Shown here one piece after another: positions 33,774-35,148 of a stretch of DNA of 35,148 nt (the first letter of the stretch is position 1; the number at the start of each line of letters is the position of its first letter). The notes below the pieces were generated by a model. That model was not told the origin of the DNA. It was given only the letters and a program-made list of their open reading frames with translations, and did not search any database. A program made the translations under genes and the position numbers. The stretch covers positions 1 through 35,148 of the forward strand of contig WQZS01000027.1 of the NCBI GenBank assembly GCA_009780585.1, written 5' to 3'. The stretch is from Defluviitaleaceae bacterium. Its GTDB lineage: Bacteria; Bacillota; Clostridia; Lachnospirales; WQUN01.

Positions 33774-34964
33774 ATGCGCAAGAAAACGCTTTTAGCAGCG
33801 GTTATGGCTATCATGCTTGCCTTTGGGCTTGCCGCCATAACCTCCTGCGGACGCAACAACGAACCGGAGGCAACACCGACTCCGGCACCCACGGCAACAC
33901 CCGCACCAACGCCGGCCCCAACACCGGAACCCACACCGGAACCCACGCCGGAGCCTACACCGGAGCCGTTCAGCTTCCCGGCAGGTATTGTGTACCAGCT
34001 TACATTGGACCCCGATTTGGTGGTAGGTGCATGGGGCGAGAGTGCGGTTAACGACTCCCCCTTCCTTTCTTCGGCAGGCGGTCCCGAGTATGAAATAGAA
34101 GCAGGGCCTTCTATTGCAATCGCTAACCGTGCCAACAACTGGTATGCCCTTGACTTGATAACCACGGAATTCGACTGGGATATCGCAAACCATGATTACG
34201 TAATCATCTACCGCGGTACTGTCGTAGGCGGCGGACAAGCGAGAATTGCGCAAGCGGACGCCCCCCACGGTATGTTGGCATCCTTGGAAACCGATGGCTA
34301 TTTTGAACTGCGCTATGTAATCACCGACGCGGAAATCACAGGCGGACGCAGGCACCTCCGCTTGACCGCAGGGGAAGGTCCCGACCTTATCATCCATGAA
34401 GTTATCGTACAACGCGCAGGCGCGGAAAATATGGGTGTAATTTCCGGCTTTGCACCCACCGACGGCACCGACACAAGCCGCCTTGACCTTATCATCGGCA
34501 GAGGCTTACACGCATGGCCCTATGCTACCAGCAACATGCAAGGCGGGCGCGCGTTTACCCCCGTTGCAGGCTCCTCCATCCGCATCACCTATGATGTGGA
34601 ATCCGTAGGCGCGGCAGGCTGGCGCGTACGCTGGAGCAGGGACGAATCCTTCGGCCTGCACCCGCAAGCCGACGTTGATACGGTTAACGACCACCGCGTT
34701 CACCCGGGCGACATAGCAACCTATCTCCCCGCCGTATGGCAGGTGGAAGAAGACGGCGTACAACTGTATGCCGACGGCAGACATACGCTGGTTGTTGAAA
34801 TTACCCTCGACGGCGACCAAGATATTGACGGCCTTATCGGTAATATCGTGCTCCGCGGTATGTGGGGCAGCCACGATTGGTTTGCCTACTCCATGACCGT
34901 CGAACTCCTTGACGGCCCCGGCGGCAACGCGGTAGAAACCCTCGTCTCATGGCAAGCAGACTAA
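33774..34964 (+). CDS. lipoprotein with Pro-Thr linker and beta-sandwich modules
   Basis: 396 residues. AGGAG lies about 8 nt before the ATG. Signal peptide ends ITSC, lipid cysteine at 25. A 40-residue Pro/Thr/Ala/Glu linker (about 27-66) contains four PTPE-type repeats. The rest is beta-rich with many Trp/Tyr/Gly and fits two modules (about 67-215 and 220-396), of carbohydrate-binding look (for example WYALDLITTEFDWDIANHDY and AAGWRVRWSRDESFG). No catalytic motif and no solute-binding fold are visible, so it is more likely a surface glycan-binding or cell-wall protein than an importer part. It has its own consensus promoter and should be highly expressed. Codon use includes more GCA/ACA than its neighbours. 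I cannot name the family. Confidence 0.8.
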   Translation: MRKKTLLAAVMAIMLAFGLAAITSCGRNNEPEATPTPAPTATPAPTPAPTPEPTPEPTPEPTPEPFSFPAGIVYQLTLDPDLVVGAWGESAVNDSPFLSSAGGPEYEIEAGPSIAIANRANNWYALDLITTEFDWDIANHDYVIIYRGTVVGGGQARIAQADAPHGMLASLETDGYFELRYVITDAEITGGRRHLRLTAGEGPDLIIHEVIVQRAGAENMGVISGFAPTDGTDTSRLDLIIGRGLHAWPYATSNMQGGRAFTPVAGSSIRITYDVESVGAAGWRVRWSRDESFGLHPQADVDTVNDHRVHPGDIATYLPAVWQVEEDGVQLYADGRHTLVVEITLDGDQDIDGLIGNIVLRGMWGSHDWFAYSMTVELLDGPGGNAVETLVSWQAD

Positions 34965-35064
34965 TCAACACGCATTAAGATAAACAACTAAAACAACAAT
35001 AAAAGACCCCGCAAATTCGGACACCGTTGTACTGCACCAGTAAAAACGGACGGGGAAAGAAAAG

Positions 35065-35095
35065 CCTCCTATCGTATAATAAAAACGATGGGAGG
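35065..35095 (+). promoter_or_regulatory. hairpin hiding the orfA ribosome binding site
   Basis: CCTCCTATCG (35065-35074) pairs with CGATGGGAGG (35086-35095), one T-G wobble, loop of 11. The right arm contains the GGGAGG ribosome binding site of the ATG at 35103. The loop contains TATAAT (35075-35080), so a transcript begun there would lack the left arm. Confidence 0.65.
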
Positions 35096-35102
35096 TTTTT
35101 AC

Positions 35103-35148
35103 ATGGCAAGGGGATATACACACATGAAAGTGTTGGAAGCGCAGTTAT
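35103..35148 (+). CDS. IS3-family transposase OrfA, 5' fragment
   Basis: Only the first 15 codons are in the window (MARGYTHMKVLEAQL). The start has GGGAGG 7 nt upstream. This N-terminus resembles the small HTH OrfA proteins of IS3-family elements in Clostridia, and its position behind an IS150-like tip supports that. In such elements OrfA is joined to OrfB by frameshift to make the transposase. The rest cannot be judged. Confidence 0.6.
   Translation, partial: MARGYTHMKVLEAQL

Larger units (their letters stand above)
35028..35148 (+). mobile_element. left end of an IS3-family (IS150-like) insertion sequence, cut by the window edge
   Basis: TGTACTGCACC at 35028-35038 matches, from memory, the outer tip of IS150-group inverted repeats, and a reading frame starts 75 bp inside it as expected. 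The bases CGT before it (35025-35027) would be one copy of a 3-bp target duplication, if any. The right end lies outside the window. Confidence 0.7.

Noticed and set aside
1..35148. CRISPR array, rRNA or tRNA genes
   Set aside because: I saw no regularly spaced repeats of 23-47 bp and no conserved rRNA or tRNA sequence on either strand. A tRNAscan or Infernal run would settle it.

Overview
The window is chromosomal DNA of an endospore-forming Gram-positive bacterium, most likely an uncultured member of Clostridia or a related Bacillota line. The sporulation operon spoIIAA-spoIIAB-sigF is complete. Lipoproteins carry Pro-Thr-rich linkers, and six carbohydrate-importer permease genes are present without any ABC ATPase gene, as is usual where one MsmX-type ATPase is shared. 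From about 3 kb onward the DNA is GC-rich with strong G/C third positions. The first 2 kb is clearly AT-rich and looks acquired.

Layout. (1) 1-1978: AT-rich accessory patch with a reverse-strand XRE repressor-like gene, a divergent zinc-ribbon membrane protein with a strong promoter and dyad half-sites, and a second unrecognised membrane protein. (2) 1968-3074 (reverse): a D-threonine aldolase / D-serine dehydratase-like PLP enzyme. (3) 3213-8722: a tightly packed five-gene metabolic operon of DegT aminotransferase, neutral-ceramidase-fold protein, enolase-superfamily protein, zinc alcohol dehydrogenase and TIM-barrel sugar isomerase. Two of these lack a residue normally used in catalysis. 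(4) 8709-13154 (reverse): two methyl-accepting chemotaxis proteins, one with a dCache sensor and one with a cysteine-rich PAS. They are preceded by a strongly structured RNA with its own promoter (about 13186-13363). (5) 13406-14959 (reverse): the spoIIA operon. Divergent from it are a bactofilin and prmC (15086-16342).

(6) 16411-20197: an LplB/LplC/LplA-type carbohydrate importer behind a good sigma-A promoter with a palindrome at its start site. (7) 20298-33656: a large polysaccharide-use locus. It holds a small membrane protein, a 962-residue membrane-tethered solute-binding protein with tandem beta modules, a permease pair, a beta-propeller/TPR/TM protein, a YIP1 protein, a DUF5696-like lipoprotein, a second permease pair and a second binding lipoprotein. 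(8) 33774-34964: a separate lipoprotein gene behind a consensus sigma-A promoter. (9) 35028 to the end: the left end of an IS3-family (IS150-like) insertion sequence and the first codons of its orfA.

Most of the window reads as a glycan scavenging and sensing region. Surface proteins would capture and possibly cleave a polysaccharide, and two or more CUT1 importers would carry oligosaccharides in. The operon at 3.2-8.7 kb could process a sugar acid, amino sugar or cyclitol, and the chemotaxis receptors could steer toward nutrients. The substrates cannot be read from the sequence. The best candidates for something undescribed are the locus at 20.3-33.7 kb, the structured RNA between sigF and the chemotaxis genes, and the operon with altered catalytic residues.
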